From Streptomyces sp. R41 (GTDB lineage Bacteria > Actinomycetota > Actinomycetes > Streptomycetales > Streptomycetaceae), in NCBI RefSeq assembly GCF_041053055.1, contig NZ_CP163443.1, forward strand, positions 1,550,001-1,614,000: 64,000 nucleotides of DNA. Reading direction: 5' to 3'. Below are positions 53,073 through 62,122 of the stretch, one piece after another. The notes beneath the pieces are model-generated. The model was given only the letters and a program-made list of their open reading frames with translations, ran no database searches and was not told the DNA's origin. Every line of letters begins with the position of its first letter. The first letter of the stretch is position 1. The position numbers and the translations under genes were made by a program.

Positions 53073-54860
53073 ATGCAGATTCAAGACCTTCCGTATCCCG
53101 ACCCGGGTGTGCCGGACGCGCGCTCGGGTCCCCGATTCCTGCGGTGGCTCTTCCGGAACCAGCTCGGCGGGCAGTTCAAGGCCCTCGCCTGGGGCCTGCT
53201 GCACTTCGTGGCCGTCTCCGGGCTGCCGTTCTGCGTCGGCCTCGCCATCCAGGCCGTCGTCGACCGCTCCGGCACCCGCCTCGCCCTGACGGGCGGGCTG
53301 ATGGTGCTCTGCGGCGCCTGCATCGCGCTGGGCGACACCATGCTGCACCGCACCGCGGTCACCAACTGGATCACGGCGGCCGCGCGCGTCCAGCAGCTGC
53401 TGGCCCGCAGGACCGCCCAGTTGGGCTCCGCGCTGACACGGCGCGTCGCGGCCGGTGAGGTCGTCGCGGTCTCCACCGGCGACGTCGAGAAGATCGGCTG
53501 GTTCGTCGAGGCTGTGTCGCGGTTCGTGGCCGCGGCGCTGACCGTGGTGCTGGTCTGCGTGGGTCTGGTGGTCTACCAGCCGGCGCTCGGCGTGATCGTC
53601 GCCGTGGGCGTGCCCGTGCTGGCGCTCGCCGTGCTGCCGCTGCTGCCCCGCGCCACCCGGCGCGCCGACTTCCAGCGCGAGAAGGCCGGACGCGCCACCG
53701 AACTGGCCTCGGACACCGTCGCGGGCCTGCGCGTGCTGCGCGGCATCGGCGGCGAGGAACTGTTCCTCGACCGCTACCGCCGCGCCTCCCAGGAGGTCCG
53801 CCGGGCGGCCGTGCGCAGCGCCCGGATGTGGTCGCTGATCTCGGCCATCCAGGTGCTGCTCCCCGGTCTGCTGCTGATCGCCGTCATCTGGCACGGCGTG
53901 CATCTGGCCCGCGACGGCAGGATCACGGTCGGCGAGCTGGTCACCGTGTACAGCGCGGTCATGCTGCTCACCTATCCGCTGCGGCACTTCGAGGAGATCG
54001 CCATGGCGTACTCCTTCTCCCGCCCGTCCGCCAAACGGGCCGCTCGGGTGCTGTCCCTGGAACGGGCCATGGACAGCGACGGATCCCGTTCGGCCGAGGT
54101 GCCGGAAGGCGATCTGTACGACCCCGCGACCGGGTTGCTCGCGCCGGCCGGGCGGCTCACCGCCGTGGTGTGCGGCGACCCTGACGCGGCCGGGCTGCTG
54201 GCCGAGCGGCTGGGCGGACACCCGTCCGAAGAGGGCACCTCGGTGCTCCTCGGGGGCGTACCGCTGGACGAACTGCCGCAGGACTCCGCCCGCAGCGCCG
54301 TCCTCGTCCAGGACAAGGACCCGGTACTGCTGTCCGGCTCGCTGCGCGAGCTTCTCGACGTGCCCGCATCGGGTTCCGTCACTGCCGAGGCCGCACTGGC
54401 CGCCGCGCAGTGCGGCGACGTCCTGGACGCGCTCGCTCAGGGGTCACTGGACGCCGAGGACCCGATGGACGCCCGGATCACCGAACGCGGACGCTCCCTG
54501 TCGGGCGGCCAGCGCCAGCGTCTCGCGCTGGCCCGGTCGCTGATCACGGACCCCGAGGTGCTCGTCCTGGACGAGCCGACGTCCGCCGTCGACTCGCACA
54601 CCGAGGCGCGGATCGCCGACGGCGTCCGCGCCCTGCGCGCCGGGCGCACGACGGTGGTCTTCACCTCCTCGCCTCTCCTCCTGGACCACGCGGACCGCGT
54701 CGTCCTGGTCCACGAGGGCGAGGTCGCTGCGGTCGGCGTGCACCGCGAACTCGTGCACAGCGAACCGCGGTACCGGGCCGTGGTGACCCGGGAGACGGAT
54801 GACGAGGCCGCTCTGGGCGACGTACTGGAAGCACTGGAAGAAATCGAGGAAACCGCATGA
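53073..54860 (+). CDS. ABC exporter subunit lacking a Walker A lysine
   Basis: A 595-residue TMD-NBD half-transporter. Six helices occupy about residues 35-300, including LAWGLLHFVAVSGLPFCVGLAI and FVAAALTVVLVCVGLVVY. The NBD begins LLAPAGRLTAVVCGDPDAAGLLAERLGG: where the Walker A GxxGxGK(S/T) should be there is GDPDAAGLL, with no Lys or Ser/Thr. Signature LSGGQRQRLALARSL and Walker B VLVLDEPTSAVD are intact. It overlaps the next gene (ATGA) and pairs with it. With the partner's good Walker A and poor signature, one composite ATP site is canonical and the other is degenerate. Confidence 0.9.
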   Translation: MQIQDLPYPDPGVPDARSGPRFLRWLFRNQLGGQFKALAWGLLHFVAVSGLPFCVGLAIQAVVDRSGTRLALTGGLMVLCGACIALGDTMLHRTAVTNWITAAARVQQLLARRTAQLGSALTRRVAAGEVVAVSTGDVEKIGWFVEAVSRFVAAALTVVLVCVGLVVYQPALGVIVAVGVPVLALAVLPLLPRATRRADFQREKAGRATELASDTVAGLRVLRGIGGEELFLDRYRRASQEVRRAAVRSARMWSLISAIQVLLPGLLLIAVIWHGVHLARDGRITVGELVTVYSAVMLLTYPLRHFEEIAMAYSFSRPSAKRAARVLSLERAMDSDGSRSAEVPEGDLYDPATGLLAPAGRLTAVVCGDPDAAGLLAERLGGHPSEEGTSVLLGGVPLDELPQDSARSAVLVQDKDPVLLSGSLRELLDVPASGSVTAEAALAAAQCGDVLDALAQGSLDAEDPMDARITERGRSLSGGQRQRLALARSLITDPEVLVLDEPTSAVDSHTEARIADGVRALRAGRTTVVFTSSPLLLDHADRVVLVHEGEVAAVGVHRELVHSEPRYRAVVTRETDDEAALGDVLEALEEIEETA

Positions 54861-56638
54861 TCGGCGTGGCGCCACCCGCGTACGACCCGGCCGCCCCGAC
54901 GACGGCGAACACCCTGCCCGTCGGCGCGCCCGCGACCGTACGCGCCTACGTGAGCGAACTGTTCCAACGGCACCGCAAGGCCTTCCTGCTCCTGATCGCC
55001 GTCAACACCGTGGCCGTCGTCGCCTCGATGGCCGGGCCCTATCTGCTGGGTTCGGTCGTCGAGCGGGTCTCGGACCACGCCCGGGAGCTTCATCTCGAGC
55101 TCACCGTCGCGCTGTTCGTCACCGCGCTCGTCGTCCAGGCCGTGTTCGTACGAGAGGTACGGCTGCGTGGCGCCATGCTCGGCGAGCGGATGCTGGCCGA
55201 TCTGCGCGAGGACTTCCTCGTACGGTCGGTGGGGTTGCCGCCGGGTGTCCTGGAACGGGCCGGGACGGGCGACCTGTTGTCCCGCATCACGACAGACATC
55301 GACCGGCTCGCCAACGCGATGCGTGAGGCCGTGCCGCAGCTGGCCATCGGTGTGGTGTGGGCGGCGCTGCTGCTCGGCGGACTCGCCGTGACCGCGCCGC
55401 CGCTCGCGCCCGCCGTACTGGTCGCCGTACCGCTGCTGGTGGTCGGCTGCCGCTGGTACTTCAAGCGGGCGCCGTCGGCGTACCGCTCGGAGGCCGCCGG
55501 TTACGCCGCCGTCGCCGCCGTCCTCGCCGAGACGGTCGACGCCGGGCGCACCGTCGAGGCGCACCGCCTGGGCGAACGCCGCATCGCGCTGTCGGACCGC
55601 CGGGTCAAGGAGTGGACGGCATGGGAGCGGTACACGCTCTGGCTGCGGTCGGTCCTCTTCCCGGTCATCAACCTCACCCATGTGACGGTGCTGTGCTCGG
55701 TCCTCATGATCGGCGGAGTCTTCGTCCTCCAGGGCTGGATCGGCGTGGGCCAGCTGACGACGGGCGCGCTCATCGCCCAGATGCTCGTCGACCCGGTGGG
55801 CCTGATCCTGCGCTGGTACGACGAGCTGCAGGTCGCCCAGGTCTCGCTGGCCCGGCTGGTCGGTGTCCGGGACATCGAGCCGGCCGCGGGCGACCCGGGG
55901 TTGGCTCCGAACGGGCGCGACGTGCACGCGGACCGGGTGCACTTCGGCTACCGAGCCGGAGTGGACGTGTTGCGCAAGGTCTCCCTGGAGGTCGCGCCGG
56001 GCACCCGGCTCGCCCTGGTCGGACCGTCCGGCGCGGGCAAGTCCACGCTCGGCAGGCTACTCGCCGGGATCTACGCGCCCCGGGACGGCCGGATCACGCT
56101 CGGCGGCGCCGAACTGTCCAGGATGCCCGCCGAGGAGGTGCGCTCCCACGTGGCCCTGGTCAACCAGGAGCACCACGTCTTCGTGGGCTCCCTGCGCGAC
56201 AACCTGCTGCTCGCCCGGACGAGCGCCGACGACGCCGAGCTGTGGGCGGCGCTCGGCTCGGTCGACGCGGACGGCTGGGCGCGGGCGCTTGACGAGGGCC
56301 TGGACACCGAGGTCGGCTCGGGCGGGCTCGCGCTCACTCCGGCCCAGGCTCAGCAGGTCGCGCTGGCCCGGCTGGTGCTGGCCGACCCGCACACGCTGGT
56401 CCTGGACGAGGCGACCTCGCTCCTCGACCCGCGCGCGGCCCGCCATCTGGAGCGCTCGCTGGCCCGTGTCCTCGACGGCCGCACCGTCGTCGCCATCGCG
56501 CACCGGCTGCACACCGCGCACGACGCGGATGTCATCGCCGTCGTGGAGAACGGCCGGATCAGCGAGCTGGGCAGCCATGACCAGCTGGTCGCCGCGGACG
56601 GCGCGTACGCGGCGCTGTGGCGGTCCTGGCACGGGTGA
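54857..56638 (+). CDS. ABC exporter partner subunit with degenerate signature motif
   Basis: A 593-residue half-transporter. The TMD has helices such as AFLLLIAVNTVAVVASMAGPYLLGSVV and VTVLCSVLMIGGVFVLQGW. Walker A LALVGPSGAGKSTLGRLLAG, Q-loop LVNQEHHVF, Walker B TLVLDEATSLLD and switch His in VVAIAHRLHTAHDAD are intact. The signature motif reads LTPAQAQQVALARL in place of LSGGQ. It is thus complementary to the upstream subunit, as in TM287/288- or LmrCD-type heterodimers. Substrate unknown. The start overlaps the upstream stop by four bases. Confidence 0.9.
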   Translation: MIGVAPPAYDPAAPTTANTLPVGAPATVRAYVSELFQRHRKAFLLLIAVNTVAVVASMAGPYLLGSVVERVSDHARELHLELTVALFVTALVVQAVFVREVRLRGAMLGERMLADLREDFLVRSVGLPPGVLERAGTGDLLSRITTDIDRLANAMREAVPQLAIGVVWAALLLGGLAVTAPPLAPAVLVAVPLLVVGCRWYFKRAPSAYRSEAAGYAAVAAVLAETVDAGRTVEAHRLGERRIALSDRRVKEWTAWERYTLWLRSVLFPVINLTHVTVLCSVLMIGGVFVLQGWIGVGQLTTGALIAQMLVDPVGLILRWYDELQVAQVSLARLVGVRDIEPAAGDPGLAPNGRDVHADRVHFGYRAGVDVLRKVSLEVAPGTRLALVGPSGAGKSTLGRLLAGIYAPRDGRITLGGAELSRMPAEEVRSHVALVNQEHHVFVGSLRDNLLLARTSADDAELWAALGSVDADGWARALDEGLDTEVGSGGLALTPAQAQQVALARLVLADPHTLVLDEATSLLDPRAARHLERSLARVLDGRTVVAIAHRLHTAHDADVIAVVENGRISELGSHDQLVAADGAYAALWRSWHG

Positions 56639-56957
56639 GCGAGCCGAGCCCGGCGCGGCCCTGTCCAGGGCGGGGGCGCGCCGGCGCCCGTCCCCTTCTG
56701 TGGGGGGTCGGGCCGCGTCTTCTGTGGGGGGCCGCTTCGGCGTCCGGTCGTCCCTTCGTGGGCGGGCCGTTCCCATGGTCGGACCATGTGGCGTTGCGCG
56801 GTGCCGAAGGGGGGTGGAAGGCTGGAAGTGGACACCGGCTCGGGGGACTCCCGCGAACCACCCGGTTCGCGCGGTGCGACGCCTGTGTCCCGTGGCCCGC
56901 GCGCCCGCCGTCGAACGCGGCGGCAGCGGACCCCGCCCGCACCCCCTGGAGGTAGCC
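56639..56957. other. Intergenic region before DUF5709
   Basis: About 320 bases with G-runs but no gene. A direct repeat TCTGTGGGGGG occurs twice within 30 bases (about 56696 and 56718). The promoter of the DUF5709 gene is presumably in the right half. Confidence 0.45.
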
Positions 56958-57428
56958 GTGGACAGCGCCGACGGATGGGGAGACGACGTCTACCAGCCCG
57001 ACGGATCCGAGGTACAGGACGACGCGGGGCTGCTCGACGCCGAGGACACGCTGCTCGCCGACGGCGTCGGCGACCCCCTCGACCGGGGTTGGTCGCCGCC
57101 TGAGCGGCCGTGGGCGGTGGAGCACACCGGGGTGACCGCTGCGGAGCGCCAGGAGGGCGAGACCCTGGACCAGCGCCTCGCGGAGGAACTTCCCGACATC
57201 GCCGAACCCGACGGAGACGGCATCGGCGACTGCCAGGGCACCGATGGCGAACCCCTCGACAACGAGGTGGGCGACCTTCGCTCCGGCCGCCTCGTGGCTC
57301 CCGACGAAGGAGCGCACGAGGACGAGGAGAGCGGGCTCATCGCCTCGGACGTGGGCATCGACGGCGCCGCGGCCTCGGCCGAGGAGGCCGCCATGCACAT
57401 CGTCGACGAGGACTCCCTGTCCGGCTGA
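56958..57428 (+). CDS. DUF5709 domain protein
   Basis: A 156-residue very acidic protein read from GTG 56958, which has GGAGG five bases upstream. Phrases QDDAGLLDAEDTLLADGVGDPLDRGWSPPERPWAVE and TAAERQEGETLDQRLAEELPDI match the DUF5709 pattern (xxDTLxxxxVxDPLDxGxSPPxRPW and ExLDxRLAEExPD). The C-terminal half continues acidic (DEESGLIASDVGIDGAAASAEEAAMHIVDE). Function unknown; it lies 33 bases before the L31 gene and may share its transcript. Confidence 0.8.
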   Translation: MDSADGWGDDVYQPDGSEVQDDAGLLDAEDTLLADGVGDPLDRGWSPPERPWAVEHTGVTAAERQEGETLDQRLAEELPDIAEPDGDGIGDCQGTDGEPLDNEVGDLRSGRLVAPDEGAHEDEESGLIASDVGIDGAAASAEEAAMHIVDEDSLSG

Positions 57429-57461
57429 CCGATCCCGCCACTGCCCATCAAGGAGCCCCCC

Positions 57462-57737
57462 ATGCAGCAGGACAAGCAGCCCGACTACCACCCTGTCGTC
57501 TTCCGCGACCGCGCCGCCGGGTACGCGTTCCTCACCCGCTCCACCGCGACGAGCGATCAGACCATCGAATGGGACGACGGCGAGACCTACCCGGTCGTGG
57601 ACGTCGAGATCTCCTCGGAGAGCCACCCCTTCTACACCGGCAAGGCCCGCACCGTGGACACGGAGGGACGGATCGCGCAGTTCGAGCGGCGATACGGGGG
57701 TGGCGGGCAGGGAGCCGGCGGGGGCAACCCGGACTAG
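57462..57737 (+). CDS. rpmE2: 50S ribosomal protein L31 type B
   Basis: A 91-residue L31 of the zinc-independent type: [70 protein letters not shown], with no Cys motif. Actinobacterial type B L31 genes are usually repressed by Zur and replace the zinc-binding L31 when zinc is short. No Zur box was recognised here. The ending [13 protein letters not shown] is a Gly-rich extension beyond the usual end. AAGGAG precedes the ATG. Confidence 0.92.
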   Translation: MQQDKQPDYHPVVFRDRAAGYAFLTRSTATSDQTIEWDDGETYPVVDVEISSESHPFYTGKARTVDTEGRIAQFERRYGGGGQGAGGGNPD

Positions 57738-57814
57738 GGAGCGGCCGGACGTCCCGTGATGGCCTGCGGCCGCGTCAGGCACACCGCGTACACGACAGGC
57801 TACTGCGTGAGACC

Positions 57815-58633
57815 ATGCACCGGGAGGTGTACGTGGTGGCCTGGGGGACTCGGGAGTTGCTCCAAGAGTGGTGGGAGGCGAGCACCTATCCGGTGCGTGT
57901 GCGCGAGAACTACCGTCGCTCCGCCGAGAGTTGGCTGATCCACTGCACCGAAGAAGACCTCGCGTGGGACAGGGTCGCGGCTCAGCACATCGCGCTGTGG
58001 GCACACCAGCCGGGAGCGCCGCACCGGTCGACCGCTCAGCGGGTCTCCGCGATTCGTTCCTTCTACGCCTACGCCGTACGGCAGAACGCGCTCCCGTACA
58101 ACCCGGCCGCCCGCGGCCCCAGGCTGACCAGCAACGCACAGCTCACCCCCTCCCGCCTCGACCCCTGGCAGGCCGCGGTTCTGCTCGCCGCCCTCGACGA
58201 GCGCCGCCGGACCGACTCACCGCAGCCCCGGCTCGACCGGGTCTGCGGCTACCTGCAGGTCGGCCTGGGCCTACGGTCAGCGGAAATCCTGCGCATCACC
58301 CTCGACGACCTCATCACCACCCGTGACATCGCCGACGGCCCCGACACCTTGCGGTTGTACGACGCCGACGGCCGACAGCGCCTCGTACGGCTCCCAGCCC
58401 TCATCCGCGACGCCGTCCACTCCTATCTCCCCCACCGGCGTCGTCCTCGCGACACCACCCGCGGTGGCCCGCTCCTCACCAGCCGAGCGGGGATCAAGAT
58501 CCCTCATCACTATTCGATCGATCTGCTGCGCAACGTGGCCACGGCGAGCGGACTGCTGCACGCCCCTCCCGCCACGGTCCACGTCGTTCGCCCACGAGAC
58601 CCGTCTCGATCTCGGGCGTCCGACCTCAGATGA
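57815..58633 (+). pseudogene. Truncated tyrosine recombinase/integrase
   Basis: From ATG 57815 a 272-residue frame shows an N-terminal core-binding domain (YPVRVRENYRRSAESWLIHCTEEDLAW, STAQRVSAIRSFYAYAVRQNALPYNPAAR) and the first part of a catalytic domain with the conserved Arg in VGLGLRSAEILRITLDDL. The later H-x-x-R and the Tyr are not found: the frame ends VHVVRPRDPSRSRASDLR without an LGH...Y block. It therefore lacks catalytic residues. It may be the leftover of an integrative element near the rpmE2 gene, although no att site or tRNA was seen. Confidence 0.6.
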
Positions 58634-58649
58634 CCTCGGGCGTTCGGCC

Positions 58650-59444
58650 TCAGATGACATTGAGCGCAGCCGCGCACCCCACCCCGCCCAGCAGCATGAA
58701 CACCGGCATCAGCACCTTCAGCTCGACCCAGCTGCCCGCACGGAAGCGCATCGCCTTGGGCGGGCCGATCGGGTACCAGCGCTTGCGGCCGACGGGGATG
58801 GGCCACAGGATCGGGCAGCCGGACACCGTCAGCGCGTCCCCGATGTCGTGCACGAGGGCACCCAGGACGATCGGGAGCCCGAGCCACAGGTATTCCTGAC
58901 CCGGCGCGGTGAACAGCCAGTCCGCACCGTTGCCCGGCTTGTCCAGCACCCCGGCGAGGATCCAGGCGCTGGTCGCGGCCAGCAGCCAGACCAGGATGTC
59001 GGCGCTGGAACCACGGGTCGCCCGCCACAGCAGACCCTCGATGGCGAGCACCATGTGGACGAAGAGGATGGCCAGGACCGCCCAGCGGCCGCCCGTGATC
59101 GCCACGACCGAGGTGCCCGCGCCGATCATCACCGCCCACAGCCAGGTGTGCGTCAGCGTGCGGTGGCCGCCGGAGCGTCGCGGGTCGCCCGGCTTCTTCG
59201 TCCCCTTGTAGACGGCGTACGAGAGCTTGTCGACGATCTCGCACAGGCCCCGTGAGAGCGGTCCGAAGGCGCGCGAGATGGTGGCCGCCTTGTGGTCCAG
59301 GTCGGGGGCGAGCGCTGCGCCGGCGCAGATCAGCGCGCCGACCAGGAGGACCGGCCAGGGCATGGTGTGGCCGGCCGCGGCGGCCGCCGCTCCGACGCCG
59401 AGCCAGGCCGCGGCTCCCGACAGTGAGTGTGCTGGTCCCATCAT
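58650..59444 (-). CDS. YdjM-like membrane metal-dependent hydrolase
   Basis: A 264-residue integral membrane protein of the YdjM/YbcI (DUF457) family. Histidines and aspartates in MGPAHSLSGAAAW, ALAPDLDHKAATISR, GGHRTLTHTWLWAV and LVHDIGDALTVSGCPILWP form the putative metal site between helices. The pattern HSxxG, PDxDH, HRxxTH, DxxT is diagnostic. In E. coli YdjM is LexA-controlled; its reaction is unknown. ATG 59444 is preferred to 59462, which is too close to its AAGAAGG. Confidence 0.85.
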   Translation of the reverse strand: MMGPAHSLSGAAAWLGVGAAAAAAGHTMPWPVLLVGALICAGAALAPDLDHKAATISRAFGPLSRGLCEIVDKLSYAVYKGTKKPGDPRRSGGHRTLTHTWLWAVMIGAGTSVVAITGGRWAVLAILFVHMVLAIEGLLWRATRGSSADILVWLLAATSAWILAGVLDKPGNGADWLFTAPGQEYLWLGLPIVLGALVHDIGDALTVSGCPILWPIPVGRKRWYPIGPPKAMRFRAGSWVELKVLMPVFMLLGGVGCAAALNVI

Positions 59445-59589
59445 GGCCGTTCCCCGCCCCATCCTTCTTGTACCGCTGTCCAGTTACCCGTGCGCGCTGA
59501 CGCTTCGTCGGCGCCACAGCGTAGCCTCCGTGATCTTCCGACCAGCATCCGATTCCCCCATCGAGCGGGTTGACAGGCAAGATGGGGGC

Positions 59590-62103
59590 GTGACCCTTAT
59601 CGATCAGCTGCCGCAGACCGCAGATCCCGACGCCCTCTACGAAGCCTTCGAGTCGTGGACCGGGGAACGCGGTCTCACCCTCTACCCCCATCAGGAGGAG
59701 GCGCTGATCGAGGTGGTCTCGGGTGCGAACGTGATCGTCTCGACGCCCACCGGCTCGGGCAAGAGCATGATCGCGGCAGGTGCGCACTTCGCGGCGCTCG
59801 CCCGGGACGAGGTCACCTTCTACACGGCACCGATCAAGGCGCTCGTCTCGGAGAAGTTCTTCGAGCTGTGCAAGATCTTCGGCACCGAGAACGTCGGCAT
59901 GCTGACCGGCGACGCCTCGGTGAACGCGGACGCGCCCGTCATCTGCTGCACCGCCGAGGTGCTGGCGTCCATCGCCCTGCGGGACGGCAAGCACGCCGAC
60001 GTCGGCCAGGTCGTGATGGACGAGTTCCACTTCTACGCGGAGGCCGACCGCGGCTGGGCCTGGCAGATCCCGATCCTGGAACTGCCGCAGGCGCAGTTCA
60101 TCCTGATGTCGGCGACACTCGGCGACGTCTCGATGTTCGAGACGGACCTGACCCGGCGTACCGGCCGCCCCACGTCGGTGGTCCGCTCGGCGACCCGGCC
60201 CGTGCCTCTCTCCTACGAGTACGTGCTGACTCCGCTCACCGAGACACTCACCGAACTGCTCGCGACCAAGCAGGCTCCCGTCTACATCGTGCACTTCACC
60301 CAGGCCCAGGCCGTGGAGCGGGCGCAGGCACTGATGAGCATCAACATGTGCACGCGTGAGGAGAAGGACCAGATCGCCGAGCTGATCGGCAACTTCCGCT
60401 TCACCACCAAGTTCGGCCGCAATCTCTCCCGCTACGTGCGCCACGGAATCGGCGTGCACCACGCGGGCATGCTGCCCAAGTACCGCCGGCTGGTGGAGAA
60501 ACTGGCCCAGGCCGGTCTCCTGAAGGTCATCTGCGGCACGGACACGCTCGGTGTCGGTGTCAACGTCCCCATCCGTACCGTGCTGTTCACGGCACTGGCG
60601 AAATACGACGGCAACCGGGTCCGGACGCTGCGTGCTCGCGAGTTCCACCAGATCGCCGGACGCGCCGGGCGAGCCGGATTCGACACGGCCGGCTTCGTCG
60701 TGGCTCAGGCGCCCGAGCACGTCATCGAGAACGAGAAGGCTCTTGCCAAGGCGGGCGACGACCCGAAGAAGCGCCGCAAGGTGGTGCGCAAGAAGGCTCC
60801 CGAGGGTTTCGTCGGCTGGACGGACAACACCTTCGAGAAGCTCATCGGCTCCGAGCCCGAGCCGCTGACCTCGCGCTTCCGCGTGACGCATACCATGCTG
60901 CTGTCGGTCATCGCCCGGCCCGGCAACGCCTTCGAGGCCATGCGGCATCTGCTGGAGGACAACCACGAGCCGCGCAAGCAGCAGCTGCGGCACATCCGGC
61001 GGGCGATCGCGATCTACCGCTCGCTTCTCGACGGCGGCATCGTCGAGAAGCTCGACCAGCCGGACGCGACGGGCCGTATCGTGCGCCTCACCGTCGACCT
61101 CCAGCAGGACTTCGCGCTCAACCAGCCGCTGTCGACCTTCGCACTCGCCGCGTTCGAGCTCCTGGACCCCGAATCCCCCTCGTACGCCCTCGACATGGTG
61201 TCCGTCGTCGAGTCCACGCTGGACGATCCGCGGCAGATCCTCGCGGCCCAGCAGAACAAGGCGCGTGGCGAGGCCGTGGCCGCGATGAAGTCGGACGGCG
61301 TCGAGTACGAGGAGCGCATGGAGCGGCTCCAGGACGTGTCGTACCCCAAGCCGCTGGAGGAGCTGCTCTTCCACGCTTACAACACCTACCGCAAGAGCCA
61401 TCCGTGGGTCGGTGACCATCCGCTGTCCCCGAAGTCCGTGATCCGTGACATGTACGAACGGGCCATGTCCTTCACGGAGTTCGTCTCCTTCTACGAGCTC
61501 GCCCGAACTGAGGGCATTGTCCTGCGCTACCTCGCCAGCGCCTACAAGGCCCTTGAGCACACCGTCCCGGACGATCTCAAGTCCGAGGACCTGGAGGACC
61601 TGATCGCCTGGCTGGGCGAGATGGTGCGCCAGGTCGACTCCAGCCTCCTGGACGAGTGGGAGCAGCTCGCCAACCCCGAGGAGATGACGGCCGAGGAGGC
61701 CCAGGAGAAGGCCGACCAGGTCAAGCCGGTCACCTCGAACGCCCGCGCCTTCCGCGTCCTTGTCCGCAACGCCATGTTCCGACGCGTCGAGCTCGCCGCT
61801 CTCGACAACGTCGACGAGCTCGGTGAGATGGATGCCGACGCAGGCTGGGACGCCGACGCCTGGGGCGAGGCGATGGACAAGTACTGGGACGAGTACGAGG
61901 ACCTCGGCACCGGCCCCGACGCCCGCGGCCCGAAACTGCTGTCGATCGTGGAGGAGCCGCAGAACGGTCTGTGGCGCGTCCGTCAGACCTTCGCCGACCC
62001 GAACGGCGACCATGACTGGGGCATCAGCGCGGAGGTCGACCTCGCGGCCTCCGACGCGGAGGGTCGCGCCATCGTCAAGGTCACCGACGTCGGTCAGCTG
62101 TGA
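59590..62103 (+). CDS. DEAD/DEAH-box helicase with DUF3516
   Basis: An 837-residue Ski2-like superfamily II helicase read from GTG 59590. Motif I STPTGSGKSMIAAG, motif II VVMDEFHFYAEADRGWAWQ, motif III LMSATLGD, motif V GTDTLGVGVNVPIRTVLFT and motif VI FHQIAGRAGRAGFDTAGFVV are all intact. The C-terminal third (from about residue 500: HAYNTYRKSHPWVGDHPLSPKSVIRDMYERAMSFTEFV and DLEDLIAWLGEMVRQVDSSL) corresponds to DUF3516. It likely unwinds RNA or DNA. It is followed by tesB after 19 bases and probably shares a transcript. Confidence 0.9.
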   Translation: MTLIDQLPQTADPDALYEAFESWTGERGLTLYPHQEEALIEVVSGANVIVSTPTGSGKSMIAAGAHFAALARDEVTFYTAPIKALVSEKFFELCKIFGTENVGMLTGDASVNADAPVICCTAEVLASIALRDGKHADVGQVVMDEFHFYAEADRGWAWQIPILELPQAQFILMSATLGDVSMFETDLTRRTGRPTSVVRSATRPVPLSYEYVLTPLTETLTELLATKQAPVYIVHFTQAQAVERAQALMSINMCTREEKDQIAELIGNFRFTTKFGRNLSRYVRHGIGVHHAGMLPKYRRLVEKLAQAGLLKVICGTDTLGVGVNVPIRTVLFTALAKYDGNRVRTLRAREFHQIAGRAGRAGFDTAGFVVAQAPEHVIENEKALAKAGDDPKKRRKVVRKKAPEGFVGWTDNTFEKLIGSEPEPLTSRFRVTHTMLLSVIARPGNAFEAMRHLLEDNHEPRKQQLRHIRRAIAIYRSLLDGGIVEKLDQPDATGRIVRLTVDLQQDFALNQPLSTFALAAFELLDPESPSYALDMVSVVESTLDDPRQILAAQQNKARGEAVAAMKSDGVEYEERMERLQDVSYPKPLEELLFHAYNTYRKSHPWVGDHPLSPKSVIRDMYERAMSFTEFVSFYELARTEGIVLRYLASAYKALEHTVPDDLKSEDLEDLIAWLGEMVRQVDSSLLDEWEQLANPEEMTAEEAQEKADQVKPVTSNARAFRVLVRNAMFRRVELAALDNVDELGEMDADAGWDADAWGEAMDKYWDEYEDLGTGPDARGPKLLSIVEEPQNGLWRVRQTFADPNGDHDWGISAEVDLAASDAEGRAIVKVTDVGQL

Positions 62104-62122
62104 GCACAGGAGAATCCCACAC

